A stretch of DNA of 30,397 nucleotides, taken from a virus. Below, piece after piece: positions 17,141 through 23,516 of the stretch (position 1 is the first letter of the stretch; each line of letters begins with the position of its first letter). Made by a program: the position numbers and the translations under genes. A model generated the notes under the pieces. It worked only from the letters and a program-made list of their open reading frames with translations. It did no database searches and had not been told where the DNA came from. The stretch spans positions 1 to 30,397 of the IMG/VR virus record IMGVR_UViG_3300025543_000135; one strand, given 5' to 3'.

Positions 17141-18271
17141 TTACGTTACTAAAGTAATAACATATCTATATTGATTCTGACTTGCTCCGTTATTAAATTT
17201 AAGAGTTATTGTTCCACCGTTAGTAGTAGTTGATTGTACTTCTGGAAAAACTTGTTGTGAAACAGTGTTGGATTCTAAAGTTGTATCGTACACAGCTACC
17301 ATTACGTGATGACCCATGCCATGTGCTATAACTTGATCAAAAGCACTACTTCCTCCAACTTCTGGAAATTGACCCATTGAAAATCTACTTTGCAGTGCAG
17401 CTGGTGTAACAGCTCTACCAGTATCTGTACCAGTTCTAGCCTCTGCATTTGTTGCTAGTTCAACAACACCTCTTTGAGTCGAGCTAGCATTTGATTCGTC
17501 ACCAGTATTTGAACCACTTAGTGCTAAAATACCATCTAATAAGTTTAGTTCAGATGTTGATGCAGTAACACCGTCTAATATATTTAACTCAGCTGCGGTG
17601 GCTGTTACTATTGCGTTATTTATAGCTAAACCGTTATTTTGTACATAGATTCTTCCAATATCAAGGTGTGCTTTAGTTCCACTAAATACTTCTGAAGTAT
17701 TAGTTGCAGAAGTAAGCATAGTGAATCTAGAAGCAGAAATGTCGTAACCAAAGAAACCTAATGCTGCTGCTTCTTCATTATGATACCTGAATTCTATACC
17801 TTTATCTTTTCCATCGTTTGATGAAGGTGCGGTATCACCGCCTAACGTAAATATAGGGTCATCAACTGTTACAGTTGTTGAATTCACAGTTGTAGTAGTA
17901 CCATTAACAGTAAGATTACCAGCTATAGTAACATTGTTAGGTAAACCAAAAGTAATTTTGTCTGATGAAGGGAGAGTAGTTATTTCTATCTCACCCGTAG
18001 TCCCAGCCAAAGTAAGCGTATCAGTACTTGAATCGGCTACTACATTGCTTTGCCCTGTTACACTTATAGTTTTAAATGTTTCTTGAGTTGACTGAGTTGC
18101 GCTAATCCAAGCCGATCCATTATAAACATATAAATTGTTATCTCCATTAGTATTATCGAAATACAGTTGACCTTTTTCTGGACTCGAAGGTGCTGTTCCT
18201 AAGTTTTGTATTACAGCATTTTCAAGTGAATTTTGAACAAAGTCAACGTCGTTTAAAAATTTAATTGCCAT
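17141..18271 (-). CDS. Tail fibre protein (376 aa)
   Basis: Starts M-A-I-K-F-L-N like the 621-aa fibre, then A-V-I-Q-N-L-G-T-A-P-S-S-P-E-K-G-Q-L-Y-F, a phage fibre N-terminal module. The middle has G-N-L-T-V-N-G-T-T-T-T-V-N-S-T and two A/S-E-L-N-x-L-D-G units (about 229-248), common in fibre shafts. The C-terminus (about 300-376) is a compact beta domain with H-G-M-G-H-H-V-M-V, possibly the tip. It has no S74 chaperone of its own and precedes the S74 fibre by 35 bases, so the two may assemble together. Receptor binding is the likely role. Confidence 0.75.
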   Translation of the reverse strand: MAIKFLNDVDFVQNSLENAVIQNLGTAPSSPEKGQLYFDNTNGDNNLYVYNGSAWISATQSTQETFKTISVTGQSNVVADSSTDTLTLAGTTGEIEITTLPSSDKITFGLPNNVTIAGNLTVNGTTTTVNSTTVTVDDPIFTLGGDTAPSSNDGKDKGIEFRYHNEEAAALGFFGYDISASRFTMLTSATNTSEVFSGTKAHLDIGRIYVQNNGLAINNAIVTATAAELNILDGVTASTSELNLLDGILALSGSNTGDESNASSTQRGVVELATNAEARTGTDTGRAVTPAALQSRFSMGQFPEVGGSSAFDQVIAHGMGHHVMVAVYDTTLESNTVSQQVFPEVQSTTTNGGTITLKFNNGASQNQYRYVITLVT

Positions 18272-18292
18272 TTTTTTGTTTTTTTGTTTTTG

Positions 18293-18976
18293 TTAGTTTA
18301 TGTAAGCAGTACCGCTAAATTTTGAAGTAAATTCTACTTGTATGCTGTTTAGTGTATTATTTTTTATAGCTCCTACGACTTCTTGATTGCTAGAGTTAAA
18401 AATGTCTATCGTTGCGTTCTTGTCTAAATTGTGTGTTATAGTTAAAGTATAAGGACCAACTCCAGACCACAAAGATGCATTGTTAGAAAAACTTACATTA
18501 AAGTTTTTGTCATCTTCTACTAACATCAAACCATAGTAGCTTTCCTCCATAAAAGTGCTACTAGAGCCACTTAGTGGAGAAACTGTTAACTCTACACGAT
18601 CTAGTTGACTGTTAGAGTTTGTAATTCTATATCTTTGAAACTGCCCTGTATGAGGTATTCCAAATAGCTTAATTCTTTTTCCTATTGTAAATTCATTTAA
18701 CACATCCACAACGCTGTGTCCTGCTATATTGTTTTTACTTACTAGTAGAGAACTTATAGCATTTAAAGCTCCATTAGCTTTTATATTTCCTGAAGCAAAT
18801 TGTGGTGTTTGAAAAACGGATTTAAATATGTTAGCTCCTGACACACCTTGAGAGTGCATAAAATCTACTACATCAGTAAGAGATATGTTAACAGTGCTAC
18901 CATCGAAATCTGATCCAAGTAATGTTTCTGATCCTGATACGACCGTGTCTAACTTATAGCTAGATATTCTGCCCAT
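18293..18976 (-). CDS. Tail fibre-associated protein (227 aa)
   Basis: First gene of the second fibre block, coupled by TAATG to the membrane protein upstream. The N-terminus (I-S-S-Y...E-T-L-L-G-S-D-F-D-G-S-T) matches the N-terminus of the 112-aa fibre protein at 28796-29134 (I-R-E-Y...D-T-L-L-I-S-D-S-Q-D-G-E-K-T), pointing to a shared docking module. The C-terminal 70 residues form a beta domain (G-P-Y-T-L-T-I-T-H-N-L), similar in style to carbohydrate-binding fibre tips. A receptor-binding or fibre adaptor role is inferred. Confidence 0.6.
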   Translation of the reverse strand: MGRISSYKLDTVVSGSETLLGSDFDGSTVNISLTDVVDFMHSQGVSGANIFKSVFQTPQFASGNIKANGALNAISSLLVSKNNIAGHSVVDVLNEFTIGKRIKLFGIPHTGQFQRYRITNSNSQLDRVELTVSPLSGSSSTFMEESYYGLMLVEDDKNFNVSFSNNASLWSGVGPYTLTITHNLDKNATIDIFNSSNQEVVGAIKNNTLNSIQVEFTSKFSGTAYIN

Positions 18977-19425
18977 TACTTTTTTATTTTTGTAATCTTT
19001 TCAGCACCTCTTGATCCAAAGTACGCTACATATACTGTAATTAGTAAAGTTTTTAATAGCTCAACCCAAGCTGTATCAACATCGAAAAGTGTGTGAAATG
19101 AATCTATTATTATTAATATTGTTGAAGCTAATGTTAAGTATATTAAGGTAAGTGGTCTAGTATTTTTACTTAACCAAGAATCAGACTTCATATCTGAATC
19201 CCAGCGTTTAGAAACATTTTCCATTTCTATAAGATCCTGCTCTATAAGCTTCATAGCAGTTTCTTTGTCTTGCGGCTCTATCTTAGAATCACTTGTTATA
19301 AGGTTTTTTACTATACCAAAAGTACCTTGGTCAGGTAAAATGTCTCCTATAGAGCTTAAAACAGCAGGTGCTTTTTCTTTTAAAAACTTACCAACTTTTG
19401 TTTCTGCAAATTTCTTTTTAGCCAT
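18976..19425 (-). CDS. Holin-like membrane protein, 3TM / GTA holin type (149 aa)
   Basis: A Lys-rich amphipathic N-terminus, a charged central helix (about 48-80) with K-R-W-D-S-D, then R-P-L-T-L-I-Y-L-T and a strongly hydrophobic segment (92-110), a second one at 121-137, and a closing Y-F-G-S-R-G-A-E-K. This layout fits the Holin_3TMs family found in gene-transfer agents and many marine phages. Holins open the inner membrane to let the endolysin reach the wall, but the amidase lies about 3 kb upstream in the same run. A structural role has also been suggested for such proteins. TAATG overlaps on both sides. Confidence 0.65.
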   Translation of the reverse strand: MAKKKFAETKVGKFLKEKAPAVLSSIGDILPDQGTFGIVKNLITSDSKIEPQDKETAMKLIEQDLIEMENVSKRWDSDMKSDSWLSKNTRPLTLIYLTLASTILIIIDSFHTLFDVDTAWVELLKTLLITVYVAYFGSRGAEKITKIKK

Positions 19426-19964
19426 TACTTTTTCCTCTTAGAATTATAAGAACACTTCCTAGTTATTGAACTACCATCAGGCATCTGTGTATAACCAAAT
19501 CTTTCTTTAACTACATCCTTACCTTTTTCACTTTTGACCATATTTAATAATCCTTTAGCATCTACTGATATTTGTTTTTTAATAGGCCCAGTTCTTTTAG
19601 GTCCATCTAAACCTGCTCTTTTAATATTTCTAGCTTCTATTCTTATGTCTTTTTTAGTGTAAGAAGCTTCTGCTTTTGTAAAATCGTTATTAGAACCTTT
19701 TGCTACTTTTTTCTTAGCTTCTTCAGTACGCTTTGTTAGCTTGTCTTTTATTTCTTTTTTACTAGCTGTTCTTAAATTTGAACTACCATCAGGCATAATA
19801 TTTTCATGGGTTGAAGATAGTTGTTGCATTTTTGGTCTTGTTTCCATGAACATAGACGCCCCAGACGTATTTGCAAGTTTTGAAACATAATCTGGTGCTT
19901 TTTTCATTATTTTTTTAGCAGCTCTTTTCGTTGCTATTTTCGCTATAAATTTTGGTATTTCCAT
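19425..19964 (-). CDS. Very basic small protein with duplicated MPDGSS motif (179 aa)
   Basis: Rich in Lys and Arg throughout, with an amphipathic basic N-terminus (I-A-K-I-A-T-K-R-A-A-K-K-I-M-K-K). The hexapeptide M-P-D-G-S-S occurs at residues 57-62 and 161-166, encoded by an exact 19-base direct repeat (19466-19484 and 19778-19796). There is no known domain. Its neighbours are a metalloprotease-like protein (upstream) and the holin-like protein (downstream), all joined by TAATG. DNA- or capsid-interior binding is possible given the charge, but not shown. Confidence 0.6.
   Translation of the reverse strand: MEIPKFIAKIATKRAAKKIMKKAPDYVSKLANTSGASMFMETRPKMQQLSSTHENIMPDGSSNLRTASKKEIKDKLTKRTEEAKKKVAKGSNNDFTKAEASYTKKDIRIEARNIKRAGLDGPKRTGPIKKQISVDAKGLLNMVKSEKGKDVVKERFGYTQMPDGSSITRKCSYNSKRKK
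19466..19484. repeat. 19-base direct repeat, copy 1
   Basis: Exact match to 19778-19796 in the same orientation and reading frame of the 179-aa gene; encodes M-P-D-G-S-S. The flanks differ on both sides. Confidence 0.8.
19778..19796. repeat. 19-base direct repeat, copy 2
   Basis: Exact match to 19466-19484, about 310 bases away, in the same reading frame of the 179-aa gene. Confidence 0.8.
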
Positions 19965-20275
19965 TATTTCTTTTCTTTTTTATATGCTTCTTTTTCCCAA
20001 GGATAAGACTTACTACCATCCTTAACTCCTCGTTTATATTTTTTACCTTTCCAGTAAATGTATTGACCATCGTAAGATAAGTCACCTCTTTTCATTTGAT
20101 CAAGATGTACTTTTTCATGGCTAATAACTGTGTCTTCCATTTTGGTTCCTTTAACCTTAATATTCACATTTATGCTTCCACAATCATTAGCTCTACCTAA
20201 AACGTTGGGATCATCATTCTGATAATGTATATGAGTATTATCTATTATGTATGGGGATTTAAGTTTGAAAGCCAT
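19964..20275 (-). CDS. Mini HExxH metallopeptidase-like protein (103 aa)
   Basis: Contains H-E-K-V-H at 53-57 (His53, Glu54, His57), the zinc-binding and catalytic motif of zincin proteases, followed by a beta segment (Y-D-G-Q-Y-I-Y-W-K-G-K-K-Y) and P-W-E-K-E-A-Y (92-98), whose Glu could be the third zinc ligand as in gluzincins. At 103 aa it is near the minimum for such a fold. The substrate is unknown: head maturation, wall entry or internal virion processing are possible. It has no signal peptide. Coupled by TAATG to the small membrane protein upstream and to the 179-aa gene downstream. No other protease candidate apart from the S74 domain is visible. Confidence 0.55.
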   Translation of the reverse strand: MAFKLKSPYIIDNTHIHYQNDDPNVLGRANDCGSINVNIKVKGTKMEDTVISHEKVHLDQMKRGDLSYDGQYIYWKGKKYKRGVKDGSKSYPWEKEAYKKEKK

Positions 20276-20430
20276 TACTTTTTAAATGCTAATAAAAATT
20301 CTCTAATAGCTACACCTACTGCAATTCCAGAATATAAAGGCATTTTTTCAAATATCATTAAGCTAGCTACGGCTAAGCATAAAGCTATTTTAAATAACGG
20401 ATTGTTTACAATTTTTTTAATCTTTTTCAT
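20275..20430 (-). CDS. Small two-helix membrane protein (51 aa), holin-like
   Basis: Short frame starting at an ATG (20430) and ending TAA. Lys-rich start (M-K-K-I-K-K-I), then a hydrophobic helix (about 12-28, F-K-I-A-L-C-L-A-V-A-S-L-M-I-F), a short turn, and a second hydrophobic helix (about 33-49) with a Lys end. Two short membrane helices with basic ends suit a class II-type holin or antiholin, but no family is recognised. It fits exactly between two genes (2-base gap upstream, TAATG overlap downstream), which supports it being real. Confidence 0.6.
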   Translation of the reverse strand: MKKIKKIVNNPLFKIALCLAVASLMIFEKMPLYSGIAVGVAIREFLLAFKK

Positions 20431-20432
20431 AA

Positions 20433-20702
20433 TTACCATTTTACTTTATCTGCCCAGTAAGCAGCTGACATTTTACCTTTAGCTATGTTCTTAGCGTGTC
20501 TAGCTTTAAAAGATTTTCTTCTTGCTTTTTGCTTAGCTGACTCGTTTTTCTTTGGTTTACCAGCAGTAGTAACACCTTGCTGACCAAACCTAATAATCTT
20601 TTCTTTACCACCAGAACAAGCTTTTACAATATGTGACTTAGTTTTATGGCCACTAGTTCTTTTAGGTTTGTTACATTTTAAAGTCTTTTTATCTACAGCC
20701 AT
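20433..20702 (-). CDS. Very basic conserved marine-phage protein (89 aa)
   Basis: Highly basic, with R-F-G-Q-Q-G-V (38-44), then K-A-R-R-K-S-F-K-A-R-H-A-K-N-I-A-K-G-K (59-77) and an aromatic end S-A-A-Y-W-A-D-K-V-K-W. I recognise this as a small protein recurrent in marine phages, often annotated only as a domain of unknown function. Two Cys (9 and 29) are present. The charge suggests binding to DNA or to a capsid interior. Coupled by TAATG to the equally basic 90-aa gene. Confidence 0.65.
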   Translation of the reverse strand: MAVDKKTLKCNKPKRTSGHKTKSHIVKACSGGKEKIIRFGQQGVTTAGKPKKNESAKQKARRKSFKARHAKNIAKGKMSAAYWADKVKW

Positions 20703-20974
20703 TACTTCTCTTTCTTTTTAGTTGATTCGCCACAAGGTCTACCTGTAGCTACATTAATCCAATTTTCTTTTTGAAACCAGTCTCTAAGTGTAGCTCCTTT
20801 TTTACGAGCTCCTTTAACATTTGATTTACTTGATCTTTTATATTTACCTGACGAAGCAGCTTTACGCTTAGCTCTAACAACTTTATTGCGTTCAGCCTTA
20901 CTCATGGATCTTACCTTTGCTGCAGGTAGGCAAACTTTTTTGGTGCCTCCACCTTTAACTTTAGACTTTGCCAT
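20702..20974 (-). CDS. Very basic DUF5872-like protein (90 aa)
   Basis: A Lys/Arg-rich first two-thirds (for example K-A-E-R-N-K-V-V-R-A-K-R-K-A-A) leads to G-A-T-L-R-D-W-F-Q-K-E-N-W-I-N-V (60-75) and G-R-P-C-G-E. The L-R-D-W-F...W-x-x-V and P-C-G end matches what I remember of the DUF5872 family, common in marine viruses; the number should be checked. Starts inside the end of the PAP2-like gene (14-base overlap). The role is unknown; histone-like DNA condensation or virion packing is a guess from charge. Confidence 0.6.
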   Translation of the reverse strand: MAKSKVKGGGTKKVCLPAAKVRSMSKAERNKVVRAKRKAASSGKYKRSSKSNVKGARKKGATLRDWFQKENWINVATGRPCGESTKKKEK

Positions 20975-21503
20975 TGTTCTTAATAAATTTATACATTGAA
21001 TCTCCTAACCTTTCACCAGCTCTAGAATCTGAAGCATAGTGACATTTAGCTACGTTTCTAGAAAAACTTATATCGTTAGCTAGCTTGATAAAATCATTGT
21101 CTTTGTACCTGTCAGCATATAGTTTACCTAACATGCGGCTTTGAGCACTATGACCACTAGGATAACTAGGTGTTTTCATAGTTTTTAATTCTACAACAAC
21201 TAAAGGTATTCCATATTCTTTAGCTAATACTTTTGGTCTAGGTCTGTTAAAATGTCTTTTTAGCTTCATCACTATACTAGCACTCTGGCCTATTAGCTCA
21301 TTTAATTCTTTTTGATCTAGCTCTATACCTTTAGATTTAGCTAACTCTACAAAGCATTTATATTGATCATCGCATTTTTTTACAAAATTTGGATCATGCT
21401 TTACTTTGGTAAGCTCTTGTATTTCTTTTAAAGTTTTTAACGATTTGCTTTTAGGTGGCTTGCTATTTTTAAAGATAGATATATCAAAACCTTTTAGACT
21501 CAT
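20961..21503 (-). CDS. Soluble PAP2 / acid phosphatase-like protein (180 aa)
   Basis: All three signature motifs of the PAP2 (phosphatidic acid phosphatase 2 / haloperoxidase) superfamily are present: K-x6-R-P (K82 to R89-P90, in K-R-H-F-N-R-P-R-P), P-S-G-H (115-118), and S-R-x5-H-x3-D (S148-R149, nucleophile H155, D159). The fold is helical. No signal peptide or membrane segment is visible, unlike most lipid phosphatases, so the enzyme is probably cytoplasmic or virion-associated, like class A acid phosphatases without export signals. Its substrate is unknown. It starts within an ATGA overlap with the 48-aa gene, in the lysis neighbourhood, so it may act late. Confidence 0.8.
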   Translation of the reverse strand: MSLKGFDISIFKNSKPPKSKSLKTLKEIQELTKVKHDPNFVKKCDDQYKCFVELAKSKGIELDQKELNELIGQSASIVMKLKRHFNRPRPKVLAKEYGIPLVVVELKTMKTPSYPSGHSAQSRMLGKLYADRYKDNDFIKLANDISFSRNVAKCHYASDSRAGERLGDSMYKFIKNNGKV

Positions 21504-21646
21504 TTTTTCTTTTTCTTTTTTCTACCAAATCTACCAGGGCCACCAGCCTTAGTACACCTTACACCCCAGCCACTAGCATAAGCACTTGGCCATACTTTGA
21601 ATTTTCTCTTTGCGGCTGCTTTACATGCTGCACTAATTTTACCCAT
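21500..21646 (-). CDS. Small basic YPSAYA-type protein (48 aa)
   Basis: Short frame from an ATG at 21646, ending with TGA that overlaps the next start (ATGA). Contains K-F-K-V-W-P-S-A-Y-A-S-G-W (15-27), a variant of the Y-P-S-A-Y-A-N pattern seen in many small proteins of marine phages, two Cys (8 and 31), and a poly-Lys tail (K-K-K-K-K-K). The function is unknown. Its tight fit between two genes supports it. Confidence 0.65.
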   Translation of the reverse strand: MGKISAACKAAAKRKFKVWPSAYASGWGVRCTKAGGPGRFGRKKKKKK

Positions 21647-21648
21647 AA

Positions 21649-21882
21649 TTATTTTTTATAAGATTTTAAAAACTCTACTAACACTTTTAAATCAGACTTT
21701 ACCTCAGCTAAACTTACTTTAACTTCCTCCATATTCTTAGCCATAGTCTCATGCCTTTTTTCAAACGTTGCTTTGACTTCTCTAATGCTGAAAAAGAAAA
21801 ACTTATATAAAGCATATGATGCGGCTACTGCTACTACTAGTGATAATCCAAATTCTCTTATTAAATCTAATACTTCTTTCAT
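21649..21882 (-). CDS. Holin-like protein (77 aa)
   Basis: One hydrophobic helix (about 12-31, G-L-S-L-V-V-A-V-A-A-S-Y-A-L-Y-K-F-F-F-F), then a charged amphipathic helix (33-75) with Lys-rich end. This resembles BhlA/UviB-type holins, which have an N-terminal membrane helix and a cytoplasmic coiled coil. Coupled by TAATG to the spanin-like gene and two genes after the amidase, which is the expected lysis context. Exact family not certain. Confidence 0.6.
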   Translation of the reverse strand: MKEVLDLIREFGLSLVVAVAASYALYKFFFFSIREVKATFEKRHETMAKNMEEVKVSLAEVKSDLKVLVEFLKSYKK

Positions 21883-22295
21883 TACAGTTTTCTACCTTTT
21901 TTATCTACTTTAACTTCCTTTACTATAACTCTAGTACTAGGCTTTTTGTTTCTTAATTCTTCTAGCTGTTTATTTAACTCATCTAACTTGCTATCAGCTT
22001 CACTTCCGTCTTGTATCATAGTTGAAGTTATTTTAACTTCTTCGCTAAGTATATCGACCTCTTGCTGTACTACTTCTAAAGATTCTTTCAACGAAAGTAT
22101 CATATCTTCATTCCACTTTTCTTTCAATTCGTATTCTAAACGTGTAACTTCAGTTGGCGGTAATGTTTTAGCTTCTTCAATATCTGCTTGAAGCGTATAA
22201 TACATACCAACAAAAGATGCTGTTATTGATATTATAGCTATTACAGTTTTTAAGTCAAGTTGTATATTTGTGTTCTCAGAGATTTTTGTACTCAT
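21882..22295 (-). CDS. Membrane-anchored coiled-coil protein, spanin/holin-like (137 aa)
   Basis: The frame extends to 22337, but the ATG at 22295 gives a 20-base rather than 62-base overlap with the amidase and a clean start. There is a single membrane helix (about 17-34, T-V-I-A-I-I-S-I-T-A-S-F-V-G), then a long charged coiled coil (38-117) and a basic tail (K-V-D-K-K-G-R-K-L). An inner-membrane spanin has this layout (N-terminal helix and periplasmic coiled coil), and the position after the amidase fits. No o-spanin lipoprotein was recognised. A holin accessory is the alternative. Confidence 0.5.
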   Translation of the reverse strand: MSTKISENTNIQLDLKTVIAIISITASFVGMYYTLQADIEEAKTLPPTEVTRLEYELKEKWNEDMILSLKESLEVVQQEVDILSEEVKITSTMIQDGSEADSKLDELNKQLEELRNKKPSTRVIVKEVKVDKKGRKL

Positions 22296-22689
22296 TAGTT
22301 GCGTCAAATGATGGGCATGCTTTATTAGCAAACTCATTGTGTGAATAAATAATAGCTTTAGGGTACATAGCTTTTAAAGTTAAAAGCACTGATAATAAAG
22401 CATCTTTTTGTTCTTCTGTTCTAGTATCTTTCGGGGTCTTACCGTCTTCTTCAACTCCGCCCGCATAGCACAAACCGATAGAATTACGATTATGCCCTTT
22501 GCAATGAGCCCCGATTTTAGCTATATCTCTACCACCGTGTATTTCACCATTTATATCAACGTATAGATGATAGCCTATGTCTGACCAGCCACGACCTTCA
22601 ACGTGCCACTTTCTTATAGTGTCAACACTTATATCTTGGCCTTCTCTTGTAGCTGAGCAGTGTATTATTATTTCTGTAATTTGTCTCAT
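22276..22689 (-). CDS. Endolysin: N-acetylmuramoyl-L-alanine amidase, T7 lysozyme type (137 aa)
   Basis: Amidase_2 / PGRP fold of T7 lysozyme. Predicted zinc ligands are His10 (I-I-I-H-C-S-A-T), His117 (Y-S-H-N-E-F) and Cys125 (K-A-C-P-S-F-D), with Tyr40 (I-G-Y-H-L) and Lys123 as likely catalytic residues, and a conserved S-I-G-L-C-Y-A-G-G strand. It would cut the amide bond between muramic acid and L-alanine in peptidoglycan. No signal peptide is present, so release depends on a holin. Length fits T7 lysozyme (151 aa). The extra T7 role of RNA polymerase inhibition cannot be judged. ATGA overlap with the 69-aa gene upstream. Confidence 0.92.
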   Translation of the reverse strand: MRQITEIIIHCSATREGQDISVDTIRKWHVEGRGWSDIGYHLYVDINGEIHGGRDIAKIGAHCKGHNRNSIGLCYAGGVEEDGKTPKDTRTEEQKDALLSVLLTLKAMYPKAIIYSHNEFANKACPSFDATNEYKNL

Positions 22690-22895
22690 ACCATTTTATT
22701 ATTAGGGTTTTCACATGTTCCATCTGCAAGATCAAAACACTTTTTAAACCTGTTCCAAACACCAGGGTTTGTTTTGGTTTTTTGGTGCTTATCTTTGTTT
22801 TTAATAGTTATATTAAAAGTGCCTTTACCAGAACTACCGTACTGCTTTTTATTTTTTCTTTTTCTTTTCCTGTTTGTTAAAAGTGAGCTTTTCAT
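22686..22895 (-). CDS. Small basic protein (69 aa), function unknown
   Basis: Begins with a strongly basic stretch (N-R-K-R-K-R-K-N-K-K) followed by a short beta segment (G-T-F-N-I-T-I-K-N-K) and a Cys pair (C53, C61 in K-C-F-D-L-A-D-G-T-C). ATG directly after the stop of the 110-aa gene and ATGA overlap with the amidase. No family is recognised. The charge could mean nucleic acid binding. Confidence 0.5.
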   Translation of the reverse strand: MKSSLLTNRKRKRKNKKQYGSSGKGTFNITIKNKDKHQKTKTNPGVWNRFKKCFDLADGTCENPNNKMV

Positions 22896-23228
22896 TTAAA
22901 CAGTATCTTGCCAAGTAAAGTTCAAATCTTTACTGACTGGTTCTTTTTGTCTTTGAATATCTGCAGATATATTAGCTTTCATAGAGTCAACATCTAAAGC
23001 TGATTCTAACCAACCTGTAACTATGGTTTCAAAAGCTTCAGAATCTTCGTAAGTAACGAAAGAATCACCAGATTTATAAGTAAAGCTATGAGCGCCTATA
23101 TCTGAAGATGTATATTCACCTTCTGTTCCGGAGTAAATCCAATGAACAGTATGTATTACATCACTCTTACCTTCAGACGAAACATGAGCATTCATCTGGT
23201 TTATTTTAAACTTATAAGCAATTGCCAT
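22896..23228 (-). CDS. Conserved small marine-phage protein (110 aa)
   Basis: Contains V-I-H-T-V-H-W-I-Y-S-G (24-34), F-V-T-Y-E-D (57-62), V-T-G-W-L-E-S-A-L (70-78) and a Q-R-Q-K-E-P-V segment. The pattern of an early V-H-W strand, a central Y-E, a W-x-E helix and a Q-x-x-P end is one I know from small proteins of cyanophages and other marine phages, whose role is unknown. It has no signal or membrane segment. A virion accessory is possible. Confidence 0.65.
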   Translation of the reverse strand: MAIAYKFKINQMNAHVSSEGKSDVIHTVHWIYSGTEGEYTSSDIGAHSFTYKSGDSFVTYEDSEAFETIVTGWLESALDVDSMKANISADIQRQKEPVSKDLNFTWQDTV

Positions 23229-23230
23229 AG

Positions 23231-23380
23231 TTATTTGTTTTTAAGTTTCCACCATTTATGTATAGTGTAACCTATAGTTACAGCTAATAGTGTTATTTTT
23301 AATACTGGTTCTAGAACCTCCATCATAGTTATACTGAATGCTCCAGCATTTAAAATGTATAGTTTTAAATCTTGATTCAT
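23231..23380 (-). CDS. Small single-helix membrane protein (49 aa)
   Basis: Starts at an ATG at 23380, with a TAA stop at 23231. An N-terminal polar segment (M-N-Q-D-L-K-L-Y-I-L-N) is followed by A-F-S-I-T-M-M-E-V-L-E and a membrane helix (about 26-40, P-V-L-K-I-T-L-L-A-V-T-I-G-Y-T-I) and a basic end H-K-W-W-K-L-K-N-K. I recognise this as a small membrane protein seen in marine phages. It starts in an ATGA overlap with the 45-aa gene, which supports it. Holin or envelope-associated roles are possible. Confidence 0.65.
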   Translation of the reverse strand: MNQDLKLYILNAGAFSITMMEVLEPVLKITLLAVTIGYTIHKWWKLKNK

Positions 23381-23514
23381 TTCTTTTTCATATTAAGTAC
23401 AACATTCCCTTTGTACTCAGGTCTATCTAATCTCATTTTTTTAGATATACATCCGCAAGATCCTTTAGTGTAAGGAGAGATTCTTCCTTTACCGCTTAAC
23501 ATTGCCTCTTTCAT
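23377..23514 (-). CDS. Small basic Cys-containing protein (45 aa)
   Basis: ATG at 23514, TGA overlapping the next start (ATGA at 23377-23380). Lys/Arg-rich, with C-G-C at residues 20-22 (T-K-G-S-C-G-C-I-S-K-K-M) and a K-K-K end. It lies 2 bases after the glycine-zipper gene's stop. No family is recognised. Exact packing between genes is the main support. Confidence 0.5.
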   Translation of the reverse strand: MKEAMLSGKGRISPYTKGSCGCISKKMRLDRPEYKGNVVLNMKKK

Positions 23515-23516
23515 AG

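Noticed and set aside
22296-22337. Upstream start of the spanin-like gene
   Set aside because: It would add 14 residues without a membrane or signal feature and extend the overlap with the amidase to 62 bases.
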